A DNA stretch of 64,000 nucleotides, taken from contig JBFXCK010000001.1 of NCBI GenBank assembly GCA_050182275.1, positions 1-64,000 of the forward strand. The letters are read 5' to 3'. The translations under genes were made by a program, and so were the position numbers. Numbering within the stretch: position 1 is the stretch's first letter; each line of letters opens with the position of its first letter. Positions 57,533-64,000 of the stretch are shown here, in pieces. Source of the DNA: JBFXCK01 sp050182275. Lineage in GTDB: Bacteria; Pseudomonadota; Alphaproteobacteria; SHNJ01. Under the pieces are notes generated by a model. That model was not told the origin of the DNA. It ran no database searches and saw only the letters and a program-made list of their open reading frames with translations.

Positions 57533-57611
57533 CATCCTGAGCTTGTCGAAGGATGGGGCAACATTAGTAAGCTCATGGTTCGACAAGCTCACCATGAGCT
57601 TATTTTTTTTT
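57533..57611 (+). terminator. Paired palindromic element with intrinsic terminator after rplS
   Basis: Hairpin 1 CATCCT/AGGATG (57533-57555) has loop GAGCTTGTCGA. Hairpin 2 AAGCTCATGGT/ACCATGAGCTT (57569-57601) has loop TCGACAAGCTC, the exact reverse complement of loop 1, and is followed by a run of T. Hairpin 2 is a strong terminator. The sequence resembles widespread GAGCTTGTCGAAGGATG-type palindromic repeats of bacterial genomes. Confidence 0.8.
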
Positions 57612-57622
57612 AAGGCTGTCTC

Positions 57623-58651
57623 ATGACCAAATCCAAAAAACAATTCACGATCGCTGTTGTCGGCGCTACCGGCAATGTCGGCCGCGAAGTGTTAAACATT
57701 CTGGCGGAACGCGAATTTCCGGCGGCCAAAGTTATTGCGCTGGCTTCACAGCGGTCGGTTGGCCAGGAAATTTCTTATGGCGAAGATGAAGTGTTAAAGG
57801 CCCAAGTTTTGGATTCATTTGATTTTAAGGGCGTTGATATCGCCTTCTTCGCGCCGGGCTCCAAAGTATCGGCCATTCATGCGCCGCGCGCGGCTGCTTC
57901 TGGCTGTATCGTGATCGATAAAACTTCGCATTTCCGCATGGATCCCGATATCCCCTTGGTGGTGCCCGAAGTAAACCCGGAAGATATCGGCTTATATAAG
58001 CGGAAAAATATTATCGCCGTGCCCAATTGCTCGACCATTCAAATGGCGGTGGCGCTGAAACCCTTGCATGACAAGGCCAAAATCAAGCGCGTGGTTGTCG
58101 CAACCTATCAATCAGTTTCAGGGGCGGGCAAGGAGGGGATGGATGAATTGTTCAACCAAACCCGTTCCGTTTTCACCAATCAATCGCTTGAGCGTAAAAT
58201 TTTCACCAAGCAAATTTCTTTCAATGTCATCCCGCATATCGATTCCTTCCTAGATGACGGCTCGACCAAGGAAGAATGGAAAATGGCCGCCGAAACCAAA
58301 AAGATTATGGATGAGGAAATCGAAGTTTCCGCCACTTGCGTGCGCGTGCCGGTATTCATCGGCCATTCTGAGGCCATCAATATCGAATTTGCGAAGCCAA
58401 TCACCGTCAAAGAGGCGCAAAGCATTTTGCAAAAAGCCCCCGGCATTTCCTTGATCGATCACCGCGCCGATGAAGGCTATGTAAGCCCGATCGAATGCGC
58501 CGGGGAAGACAAGGTTTATATCTCCCGCCTTCGTTCCGATAAAACCGTGCCGCATGGCTTAAGCCTGTGGTGTGTCGCCGATAATTTGCGCAAAGGGGCG
58601 GCGCTTAATGCCGTGCAAATCGCCGAAGAATTGGTGAAGACGTATCTTTAA
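57623..58651 (+). CDS. asd: Aspartate-semialdehyde dehydrogenase
   Basis: 342 residues. NADPH-binding 'VVGATGNVGREVLNIL', the catalytic Cys in 'VPNCSTIQMAVAL' and the His in 'CVRVPVFIGHSEAINIE'. It makes aspartate semialdehyde for lysine, methionine and threonine. It is not in an operon with dapB or dapF. Confidence 0.97.
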   Translation: MTKSKKQFTIAVVGATGNVGREVLNILAEREFPAAKVIALASQRSVGQEISYGEDEVLKAQVLDSFDFKGVDIAFFAPGSKVSAIHAPRAAASGCIVIDKTSHFRMDPDIPLVVPEVNPEDIGLYKRKNIIAVPNCSTIQMAVALKPLHDKAKIKRVVVATYQSVSGAGKEGMDELFNQTRSVFTNQSLERKIFTKQISFNVIPHIDSFLDDGSTKEEWKMAAETKKIMDEEIEVSATCVRVPVFIGHSEAINIEFAKPITVKEAQSILQKAPGISLIDHRADEGYVSPIECAGEDKVYISRLRSDKTVPHGLSLWCVADNLRKGAALNAVQIAEELVKTYL

Positions 58652-58699
58652 ACTTTTCATTCATTTGCACTTGCCCCCAATTTCCCCTACATTGCCACC

Positions 58700-59230
58700 A
58701 TGGAATTAGCGATTGCCTTGGGCGTTATCGCCTTGATTGTGGTCATCTTGATGGTGGCGGGGCAGGAATTTTTTCCAGGTTCGCTTGGCGGCGGAATGAT
58801 GCGCAGCCCGTCTATGGGCGGCGATATGTGCGTTGCCGCTTTTTTACTGATTTTTTTATTGGGCATTGCGTATTTGGCCGTATATGGCTTTAAAAAACCG
58901 CCTTTTTGGGACCGTATGATGGCCCCCTCGGCCGCCTTAATGATTCCTATCGCCTCGCAAAACATCACCCATATCGCTTTTATCACGCCCGAAGGCTTGG
59001 CCGATCCGGCGGCGCTAAAACGTAAAGCCCGCAAATTCTGCGAAGAGCTGAATCAGCCCGCTTGCGTCGTGAATTTGTGGAAAGACAATAATTATATGCC
59101 GCGCCAATTTCCCGTAACCCCCGTCCAGGCGGCGGCGATGAGCGCTACATACCGTTTAACCACGGCAAAAAAAGAAGACCGTTTTTGCTGGCTGCAACAG
59201 GGCCGCGTCTTGCCGCAGAATTGTTTTTAA
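58700..59230 (+). CDS. Hypothetical membrane protein
   Basis: 176 residues. Two hydrophobic segments (about 3-22 and 44-65) flank a Gly/Met-rich loop ('FFPGSLGGGMMRSPSMGG'). The remaining 110 residues are soluble, with four cysteines (at 'KFCEELNQPACVV', 'RFCWLQQ' and the final 'NCF') suggesting disulfides if periplasmic. Not recognised. A good terminator follows. Confidence 0.6.
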   Translation: MELAIALGVIALIVVILMVAGQEFFPGSLGGGMMRSPSMGGDMCVAAFLLIFLLGIAYLAVYGFKKPPFWDRMMAPSAALMIPIASQNITHIAFITPEGLADPAALKRKARKFCEELNQPACVVNLWKDNNYMPRQFPVTPVQAAAMSATYRLTTAKKEDRFCWLQQGRVLPQNCF

Positions 59231-59238
59231 AAAAATAT

Positions 59239-59267
59239 CGGGGCCCCTTAAAGGAGCCCCGCTTTTT
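59239..59267 (+). terminator. Intrinsic terminator after the 58.7-kb membrane protein gene
   Basis: CGGGGC pairs with GCCCCG, with an inner CCTT/AAGG, followed by CTTTTT. Seven A before the stem allow use from the other strand as well. Confidence 0.8.
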
Positions 59268-59309
59268 AACCCTGCCATTAACTTGAGAAAACCGTAAAAA
59301 ATAGAAATA

Positions 59310-59367
59310 CCGGGGCCTAGCCGAGAAATGTTTTTGCATCTCTTGGGCGGACGGCCGCCCGCCCCGG
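59310..59367. repeat. Branched inverted repeat, possible three-way junction
   Basis: Outer stem CCGGGGC (59310-59316) with GCCCCGG (59361-59367). Inside are GAG-AA-ATG / CATCTC (59323-59342) and GGGCGG-ACGG-CCGCCC (59345-59360). On the minus strand it is followed by TATTTCTATTTTTT, so it may end a minus-strand transcript. Confidence 0.5.
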
Positions 59368-59382
59368 TGTTTCTTCAAGGTC

Positions 59383-59756
59383 TTAGCGACCCTGCCTTTG
59401 CCAAGCGGCCCGTTTTTCGCGGGCTATTTTATCAGAACGGTCATAACCGAAGTTACCGCCGCCCTGACAAAATCTTTGGCGCAACCCTTTGTTCCGATCC
59501 TGCTGTTTGGTCAAAACAATTTTTAAAGTCGCCCTTAAAAATCGCCTGGCCCGTGATGTATCCGGTTTCCGGTGCGGGAGGGAAGCTTCCATGCTTGTTG
59601 CATCATGTCGGCTACCGCCTTGGATGAATAAGTCGCCCCACTCATCCTTGGGTTTTGATTGTCGCCAACCAAAACCGCCAAGAATCCGAATAAAACAGTG
59701 ATCGAAGGCGCCCCTATCCATTTGCATGAATAAAGAGAGTTCTTGGATCCGCCCAA
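59383..59756 (-). pseudogene. Possible frameshifted small gene
   Basis: One minus-strand frame from 59756 reads as a hydrophobic N-terminus and soluble part ('ITVLFGFLAVLVGDNQNP', 'AVADMMQQAWKLPSRTG') and stops at 59535 just after a run of five T. A shift to the next frame there continues 'KIVLTKQQDRNKGLRQRFCQGG' to a stop at 59383, just before the branched hairpin. This could be a decayed gene or a chance arrangement. No homologue recognised. Confidence 0.25.
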
Positions 59757-60073
59757 GAACCACGGGGATAAAGCTATTCACCCTATCCGCCGCCGGAAGT
59801 TTTTTAAAACGGCGTTACCCGTCTTAATTCAACTTCCGCTCCCCCTTTCGAAAGATTCGGGCCGTTGATGGATAAATTTTGAAGGGAAACCCCAAAACTT
59901 GATCCCACTTGCCCGGCTTCCGGCCGAAGGCGCTGCACCTTTCTTCCACTTAGCTTGCAGGCATCAGACCCCGAAATGGCCTTGGTCACAAGTTTAGATT
60001 TATGACAAATAAAAATAGACCGGAACAAAGCCGGAAAGAGCTAATGCCATGACCAAGTTATTCCTTCACAGCC

Positions 60074-60082
60074 TGTGGATAA
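60074..60082 (-). promoter_or_regulatory. Isolated DnaA box
   Basis: TGTGGATAA, the reverse complement of the perfect DnaA box TTATCCACA. It stands alone, 98 bases upstream of a GNAT gene, in a region that is not AT-rich. It may titrate DnaA, regulate the gene, or be chance. Confidence 0.35.
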
Positions 60083-60179
60083 TGGGGGTAAGTGCCACAA
60101 AAGCTTCATAAAAAATTTCTTGGTTTACTGGCCAAGAGACGGCATTATTCGCCTTCAATAGCAATCAGGGACATACGGG

Positions 60180-60911
60180 ATGGACCAAGCCTGTCTGCGC
60201 AGCGGCGATATTGAAATTCATTTAGCCAAAGCCCAGCATTTGGATGCGATGGCCGAGTTGCATTGGCGTTCCTTAAGCTCTTCGCAGCCGCATGTCGGCT
60301 GGCGGTTTGAAGATATTCAAAAACGCTATTGGGATTTTGGCGATAATGACGGCACGGCGCATTTATATGCCGCGCTGGTCAGGGGCAAGGTGGTTGGCGC
60401 CGGGCGTTGCCGCCGTTTTCCGAAAGAATCTTATGGCGTTACCACGCCCATGCGGCTGATTTTCCCCCGCCATGAATGGCGCGAAGCCTTGCCCGAATTA
60501 AGCCACGGCGAAATTGAAACCATTTATGTTGATCCCGCTTTTCAAGGAGCGGGCATCGGCCGCGCCCTATTGGTGATGATGTTTGCAACTTTGGCTTATC
60601 AAGGAATGAAAGAACGGCCGCTATTATTCACTTCCCTGCAGGCGCCGGCTGTGTGGCACCGGTTTTTGATGAGAAGCGGCGCTAATTGCATCGGTTACCG
60701 CCAGGGGGTTAATCCCAACAAGCCCGATTATGTATCCCAGGCGCTGATGTTTCAGTGGCCTTCCAGCGATATAGCGCTTGATTGGCTTCTTCAATACCGC
60801 CCTCATCATCCGGTGCCGGCGGCTTCCCGCCATTTTCTATCGCTCGGCGCCAGCGCCCCGCATACGATAGAGGCTATTTTGGAACGGCTGCAAGCTGGCA
60901 AAGCCGCCTGA
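60180..60911 (+). CDS. GNAT family N-acetyltransferase
   Basis: 243 residues. The GNAT core is 'GEIETIYVDPAFQGAGIGRALLVMMF' with the acetyl-CoA-binding Q-x-x-G-x-G/A. A C-terminal extension of about 90 residues is not recognised. Substrate unknown. It is followed by sdhC after 49 bases. Confidence 0.85.
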   Translation: MDQACLRSGDIEIHLAKAQHLDAMAELHWRSLSSSQPHVGWRFEDIQKRYWDFGDNDGTAHLYAALVRGKVVGAGRCRRFPKESYGVTTPMRLIFPRHEWREALPELSHGEIETIYVDPAFQGAGIGRALLVMMFATLAYQGMKERPLLFTSLQAPAVWHRFLMRSGANCIGYRQGVNPNKPDYVSQALMFQWPSSDIALDWLLQYRPHHPVPAASRHFLSLGASAPHTIEAILERLQAGKAA

Positions 60912-60960
60912 TCTTTTGCGGCGATTGACGCGGTCATCGGCGTCAACTACATAAGTAGCT

Positions 60961-61338
60961 ATGCATTCTTCCTCCCGCCCGCTTTCGCCGCATTTGCAAG
61001 TTTACCGCTGGCAATTAACGATGGTGTTGTCGATTTTACACCGCGCCACCGGCATTATTTTGGCGGCCTCAACCCTTTTAATCACGGCGTTTTTATTAAT
61101 GGCCTCGATGGGGCCAGATACGTTTGAAATGGCGCTGGCTTGGGCAACTTCGCCGTTGGGCTGGCTGATTTTATTTGGCTGGAGCCTTTGCCTTTATTAT
61201 CACCTGGCCAACGGCATCCGCCATTTATTTTGGGATATGGGTTTGGGCTTTTCGATTCCGGCCACTTATAAAAGCGGTTACGCGGTGGTGGCCTTCGCCC
61301 TCATCGCGCAAATTTTAACCTGGGCTTATATATGGTAG
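60961..61338 (+). CDS. sdhC: Succinate dehydrogenase cytochrome b556 subunit
   Basis: 125 residues, three membrane helices. 'RPLSPHLQVYRWQLTMVLSILHRATGI' carries the quinone-site Ser/Arg pattern and 'YYHLANGIRHLFWDMG' the heme-ligand His. First gene of sdhCDAB; it overlaps sdhD by 7 bases. Confidence 0.96.
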   Translation: MHSSSRPLSPHLQVYRWQLTMVLSILHRATGIILAASTLLITAFLLMASMGPDTFEMALAWATSPLGWLILFGWSLCLYYHLANGIRHLFWDMGLGFSIPATYKSGYAVVAFALIAQILTWAYIW

Positions 61339-61703
61339 ACGCAGTTAGCCACATTCACCGCCAAGGCTCGGCCAAAGACGGCACGCATCATTGGTGGGTG
61401 CAGCGCGTGACGTCGGTGGCGCTGATCCCTTTAAGTTTATGGATGGTGTTTTCGATTCTAGGCTTGCTGGACGCCGATTACATGTTTTTTATCGGCTGGA
61501 TTAAAGCGCCGTGGAATGCAACTGCTTTGGCATTGTTTGTTGCGGTCAGCTATTATCATGCCTGGCTAGGCCTGCAAGTGGTGGTCGAAGATTATGTGCA
61601 CACGCCCTTAACCAAAGTTTTGACATTGTTGATCATCAAATTCACGCTGGCTTTATTGGGCGCGCTTGCTTTATTTTCCATTTTAAAATTAAGTTTAACA
61701 TGA
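61332..61703 (+). CDS. sdhD: Succinate dehydrogenase membrane anchor subunit
   Basis: 123 residues, three membrane helices. 'GTHHWWVQRVTSVALIPLSLWMVFSI' and the heme-ligand region 'YYHAWLGLQVVVEDYVH' are typical. It overlaps sdhA by 4 bases. Confidence 0.95.
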   Translation: MVDAVSHIHRQGSAKDGTHHWWVQRVTSVALIPLSLWMVFSILGLLDADYMFFIGWIKAPWNATALALFVAVSYYHAWLGLQVVVEDYVHTPLTKVLTLLIIKFTLALLGALALFSILKLSLT

Positions 61704-63490
61704 GCAGCTATAAAATTATCGATCATGAATATGATGTGGTGGTCGTTGGCGCTGGCGGCGCTGGTTTGCGCGCCACGCTCGGCATGACGGCGGCGGGATT
61801 AAAAACCGCTTGTGTCACCAAAGTTTTCCCGACCCGCAGCCATACCGTGGCGGCGCAAGGCGGCGTCGGTGCGGCGCTTGGCAATATGGGGGATGGCGAT
61901 AATTGGCGCAATCACTTCTATGATACGGTCAAAGGCTCCGACTGGCTGGGCGACCAAGACGCAATCGAATATATGTGCAAGAACGCCATTCCCGCCGTGA
62001 TCGAACTTGAACATTTCGGCGTGCCTTTTTCCCGCACGCCGGAAGGCAAAATTTATCAGCGCCCCTTTGGCGGGCACACGCTGGATAAAGGCAAGGGCAT
62101 GGCCAAGCGCGCCTGCGCCGCGGCCGACCGCACCGGTCATGCGATTTTGCATACGCTGTATCAGCAATGTTTAAAACATAACGCCGCTTTTTTCGTTGAA
62201 TATTTCGCGCTTGATTTATTGATGGATGAAAATGGCCAATGCGGCGGGGTGATCGCCTGGAATTTAGCCGATGGCACGATTCACCGCTTCAAGGCGCAAA
62301 TGACGGTAATGGCGACCGGCGGTTATGGCAGGGCCTATTTTTCCTGCACCTCGGCGCATACTTGCACCGGCGATGGCAATGCAATGGTTTTGCGCGGCAA
62401 CCTTCCTTTGCAAGATATGGAATTTGTGCAATTTCACCCAACCGGCATTTATGGTTCGGGCTGTTTGATCACCGAAGGCGCCAGAGGCGAGGGCGGCTAT
62501 TTAACCAATTCCGAGGGCGAGCGTTTTATGGAACGCTATGCGCCATCGGCTAAAGATTTAGCCAGCCGCGATGTGGTCAGCCGCGCCATGACGGTTGAAA
62601 TTAATGAAGGCCGCGGGGTTGGCGCGGAAAAAGACCATATTTTATTGCATCTGGAACATTTGGACCCGAAAATTTTGCATGAAAGGCTGCCGGGCATTTC
62701 GGAAACTGCAAAAATTTTCGCCGGCGTCGATGTCACCAAAGCGCCGATTCCGGTGCTCCCCACCGTGCATTACAATATGGGCGGGATTCCCACCAATTAT
62801 CACGGTGAAGTGTTGCGCCCGACGCCAACTAACCCCGATGCGGTGGCGCCGGGCTTGATGGCGATTGGCGAAGCGGCTTCGGTTTCGGTGCATGGCGCCA
62901 ACCGTTTGGGCACGAATTCGCTTTTGGATTTGGTGGTGTTTGGCCGGGCTGCCGCCATCAGGGCCGCGGAAATCATCAAACCGGGCGCTGGTTCTGTGCC
63001 CATTCCCCAATCCGCAACCGATAAAGCCCTGGCCGCCTTTGATAAGGTGCGCCATGCAAACGGCAAATCCAAAACCAGCGAAATCAGGCTGGCCATGCAG
63101 CGCACCATGCAGCGCCATGCCAGCGTGTTCCGCACCAGCAAGGTATTACATGAGGGTGTTGAAAAAATTTATCAGGTAAAAGATGGGTTGAAAGATTTAA
63201 ACATCGCCGATCGCAGCCTGATTTGGAACAGCGATTTGGTCGAAGCTTTGGAATTGGTCAATTTGATGGATCAGGCGGTTGTGACCTTAGAGGGCGCCAA
63301 GGCGCGCCATGAATCGCGCGGCGCGCACGCGCATGAAGATTATCCGGAACGCGATGATAAGGAATGGCAAAAACATACGCTGGCCTGGGTAGAAGGGGTT
63401 AACCGCGCCAAAATCGCTTACCGTCCGGTTCATACCCATACCTTGTCCAATGATATTCAACCCATTCCCCCGGCGAAAAGGGTGTATTAA
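61700..63490 (+). CDS. sdhA: Succinate dehydrogenase flavoprotein subunit
   Basis: 596 residues. FAD-binding 'DVVVVGAGGAGLRATLGM', the covalent-FAD His in 'SHTVAAQGG', the substrate-site 'QFHPTGIYGSG' and 'TEGARGEGG', and 'GANRLGTNSLLDLVVFGRAAA'. ATG 61700 is preferred to an upstream in-frame start inside sdhD. Complex II oxidises succinate in the TCA cycle and passes electrons to quinone. Confidence 0.98.
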   Translation: MSSYKIIDHEYDVVVVGAGGAGLRATLGMTAAGLKTACVTKVFPTRSHTVAAQGGVGAALGNMGDGDNWRNHFYDTVKGSDWLGDQDAIEYMCKNAIPAVIELEHFGVPFSRTPEGKIYQRPFGGHTLDKGKGMAKRACAAADRTGHAILHTLYQQCLKHNAAFFVEYFALDLLMDENGQCGGVIAWNLADGTIHRFKAQMTVMATGGYGRAYFSCTSAHTCTGDGNAMVLRGNLPLQDMEFVQFHPTGIYGSGCLITEGARGEGGYLTNSEGERFMERYAPSAKDLASRDVVSRAMTVEINEGRGVGAEKDHILLHLEHLDPKILHERLPGISETAKIFAGVDVTKAPIPVLPTVHYNMGGIPTNYHGEVLRPTPTNPDAVAPGLMAIGEAASVSVHGANRLGTNSLLDLVVFGRAAAIRAAEIIKPGAGSVPIPQSATDKALAAFDKVRHANGKSKTSEIRLAMQRTMQRHASVFRTSKVLHEGVEKIYQVKDGLKDLNIADRSLIWNSDLVEALELVNLMDQAVVTLEGAKARHESRGAHAHEDYPERDDKEWQKHTLAWVEGVNRAKIAYRPVHTHTLSNDIQPIPPAKRVY

Positions 63491-63492
63491 TC

Positions 63493-64000
63493 ATGGCCGA
63501 ATTTTCTTTGCCGCGTAATTCCAAAGTTAAAGAAGGTAAAACATTCAAAGCCGCCGCTGGCGCTAAGAATGTAAAAGAATTCAAAGTCTATCGCTGGAAT
63601 CCCGACACGGGCGAAAACCCCAGGCTTGATACCTATGAAGTCGATATGGATTCATGCGGGCCGATGGTTTTGGACGCGCTGATCAAAATCAAATCGGAAA
63701 GCGATTCAACGCTTACTTTCCGCCGCTCCTGCCGCGAGGGGATTTGCGGTTCCTGCTCGATGAATATCGATGGCACCAACACGCTTGCTTGCACCAAGCC
63801 GATTGATGAAATTAAAGGCGAAGTCAAAGTTTACCCGCTGCCGCATATGGAGGTGGTGAAAGATTTGGTGCCCGATTTGACGCAGATTTACGCGCAATAC
63901 CAGTCGATCAAACCCTGGCTGCAAAGCGAAACCCCGGCGCCCGCCGGAGCCGAGCGCCTGCAAAGCGAAGAAGAGCGCGCCAAGCTGGACGGTTTGTGGG
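63493..64000 (+). CDS. sdhB: Succinate dehydrogenase iron-sulfur subunit (3' end outside window)
   Basis: The frame is open to the window edge, with 169 residues visible. The 2Fe-2S ligands are in 'CREGICGSCSMNIDG' and 'LACTK'. The 4Fe-4S and 3Fe-4S cluster cysteines would lie beyond the edge. It starts 2 bases after sdhA. Confidence 0.96.
   Translation, partial: MAEFSLPRNSKVKEGKTFKAAAGAKNVKEFKVYRWNPDTGENPRLDTYEVDMDSCGPMVLDALIKIKSESDSTLTFRRSCREGICGSCSMNIDGTNTLACTKPIDEIKGEVKVYPLPHMEVVKDLVPDLTQIYAQYQSIKPWLQSETPAPAGAERLQSEEERAKLDGLW

Larger units (their letters stand above)
59231..60179. other. Region without a convincing intact gene; several inverted repeats
   Basis: 949 bases. It begins with the terminator of the preceding gene. 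Open frames here are short and none looks like a known protein. Possible remains of minus-strand genes are at 59383-59756 and 59804-60028. Strong inverted repeats are CCGGGGC/GCCCCGG (59310-59367, enclosing two smaller stems), GTTCTTGG/CCAAGAAC (59739-59760), and CTTGGTCA/TGACCAAG (59981-60057, enclosing CCGG/CCGG). A perfect DnaA box lies at 60074. It could hold a structured RNA, decayed genes, or both. Confidence 0.5.

Noticed and set aside
59231..60179. RNase P RNA or tmRNA in the gene-poor region
   Set aside because: The conserved RNase P and tmRNA sequence signatures were looked for and not seen.
1..64000. CRISPR arrays, tRNA genes, rRNA genes, transposases
   Set aside because: No regularly spaced repeats, clover-leaf ends, rRNA sequence or transposase-like proteins were found on reading the window.

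Overview
The window is a chromosomal segment of an alphaproteobacterium. The evidence is a set of gene neighbourhoods typical of that class: holA / parB-parA-rsmG-mnmG / mnmE / rho; ppsR-coaE-dnaQ with secB, a Tim44-domain gene, mltA and an Smr gene; hemW-rdgB-rph facing hrcA-grpE; dnaK-dnaJ-dapB; ffh-rpsP-rimM-trmD-rplS; and sdhCDAB. Genus or family cannot be fixed from sequence alone. Coding is dense, neighbours often overlap by 4 bases (ATGA), and no tRNA, rRNA, CRISPR array or insertion sequence was seen.

Layout. 0-8.6 kb: end of holA, two unrecognised genes, then parB, a periplasmic solute-binding protein, parA, rsmG and mnmG, nearly all on the minus strand. Two perfect and one near-perfect parS sites lie inside rsmG and mnmG. 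After mnmG comes a 0.7 kb very AT-rich non-coding stretch with a perfect DnaA box and a long hairpin, the best oriC candidate. 8.6-11.9 kb: a compact three-gene plus-strand operon (degenerate J-domain/pseudokinase, vWA protein, divergent PurA-like ligase) sits between mnmG and mnmE, which are neighbours in many relatives. 11.8-18.3 kb: mnmE, then an accessory block (secreted Cys-rich protein, 2Fe-2S ferredoxin, Hsp20, dienelactone hydrolase, two membrane-hairpin proteins), then rho. 18.8-25.3 kb: ppsR, coaE, dnaQ, secB, Tim44, mltA, Smr, XRE regulator, hisA, HIT. 25.3-37.6 kb: GNAT, comM, two tiny hydrophilic proteins, gshB, BON lipoprotein, yraN, rsmI, an LpoA-like protein, hemW, rdgB, rph, hrcA, grpE. 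37.7-42.9 kb: dnaK, dnaJ, dapB, nth, bactofilin. 43.2-53.9 kb: PfkB kinase, AmpG-like MFS, phoB-phoU-phoR, mutS, ftsY, dapF, DUF1007 plus a NicO-type exporter. 53.9-58.7 kb: the ffh-to-rplS operon and asd. 58.7-64 kb: a membrane protein, about 0.95 kb without a convincing intact gene, a GNAT protein, and sdhCDAB, with sdhB cut by the window end.

The strongest candidate for an undescribed system is the J-pseudokinase / vWA / PurA-like operon at 8.6-11.9 kb: a putative adaptor with dead kinase motifs, a MIDAS metal-binding protein and a nucleotide ligase with an altered substrate loop, placed beside the probable origin. Other points of note are a 93-residue low-complexity insertion in ParA, a 23-codon ORF that copies the signal peptide of the next gene, a PHO box inside the phoR stop codon region, a promoter plus terminator leader upstream of ffh, two tiny hydrophilic proteins around a 22-bp palindrome, and a two-hairpin element at 57.5 kb whose loops are exactly complementary.
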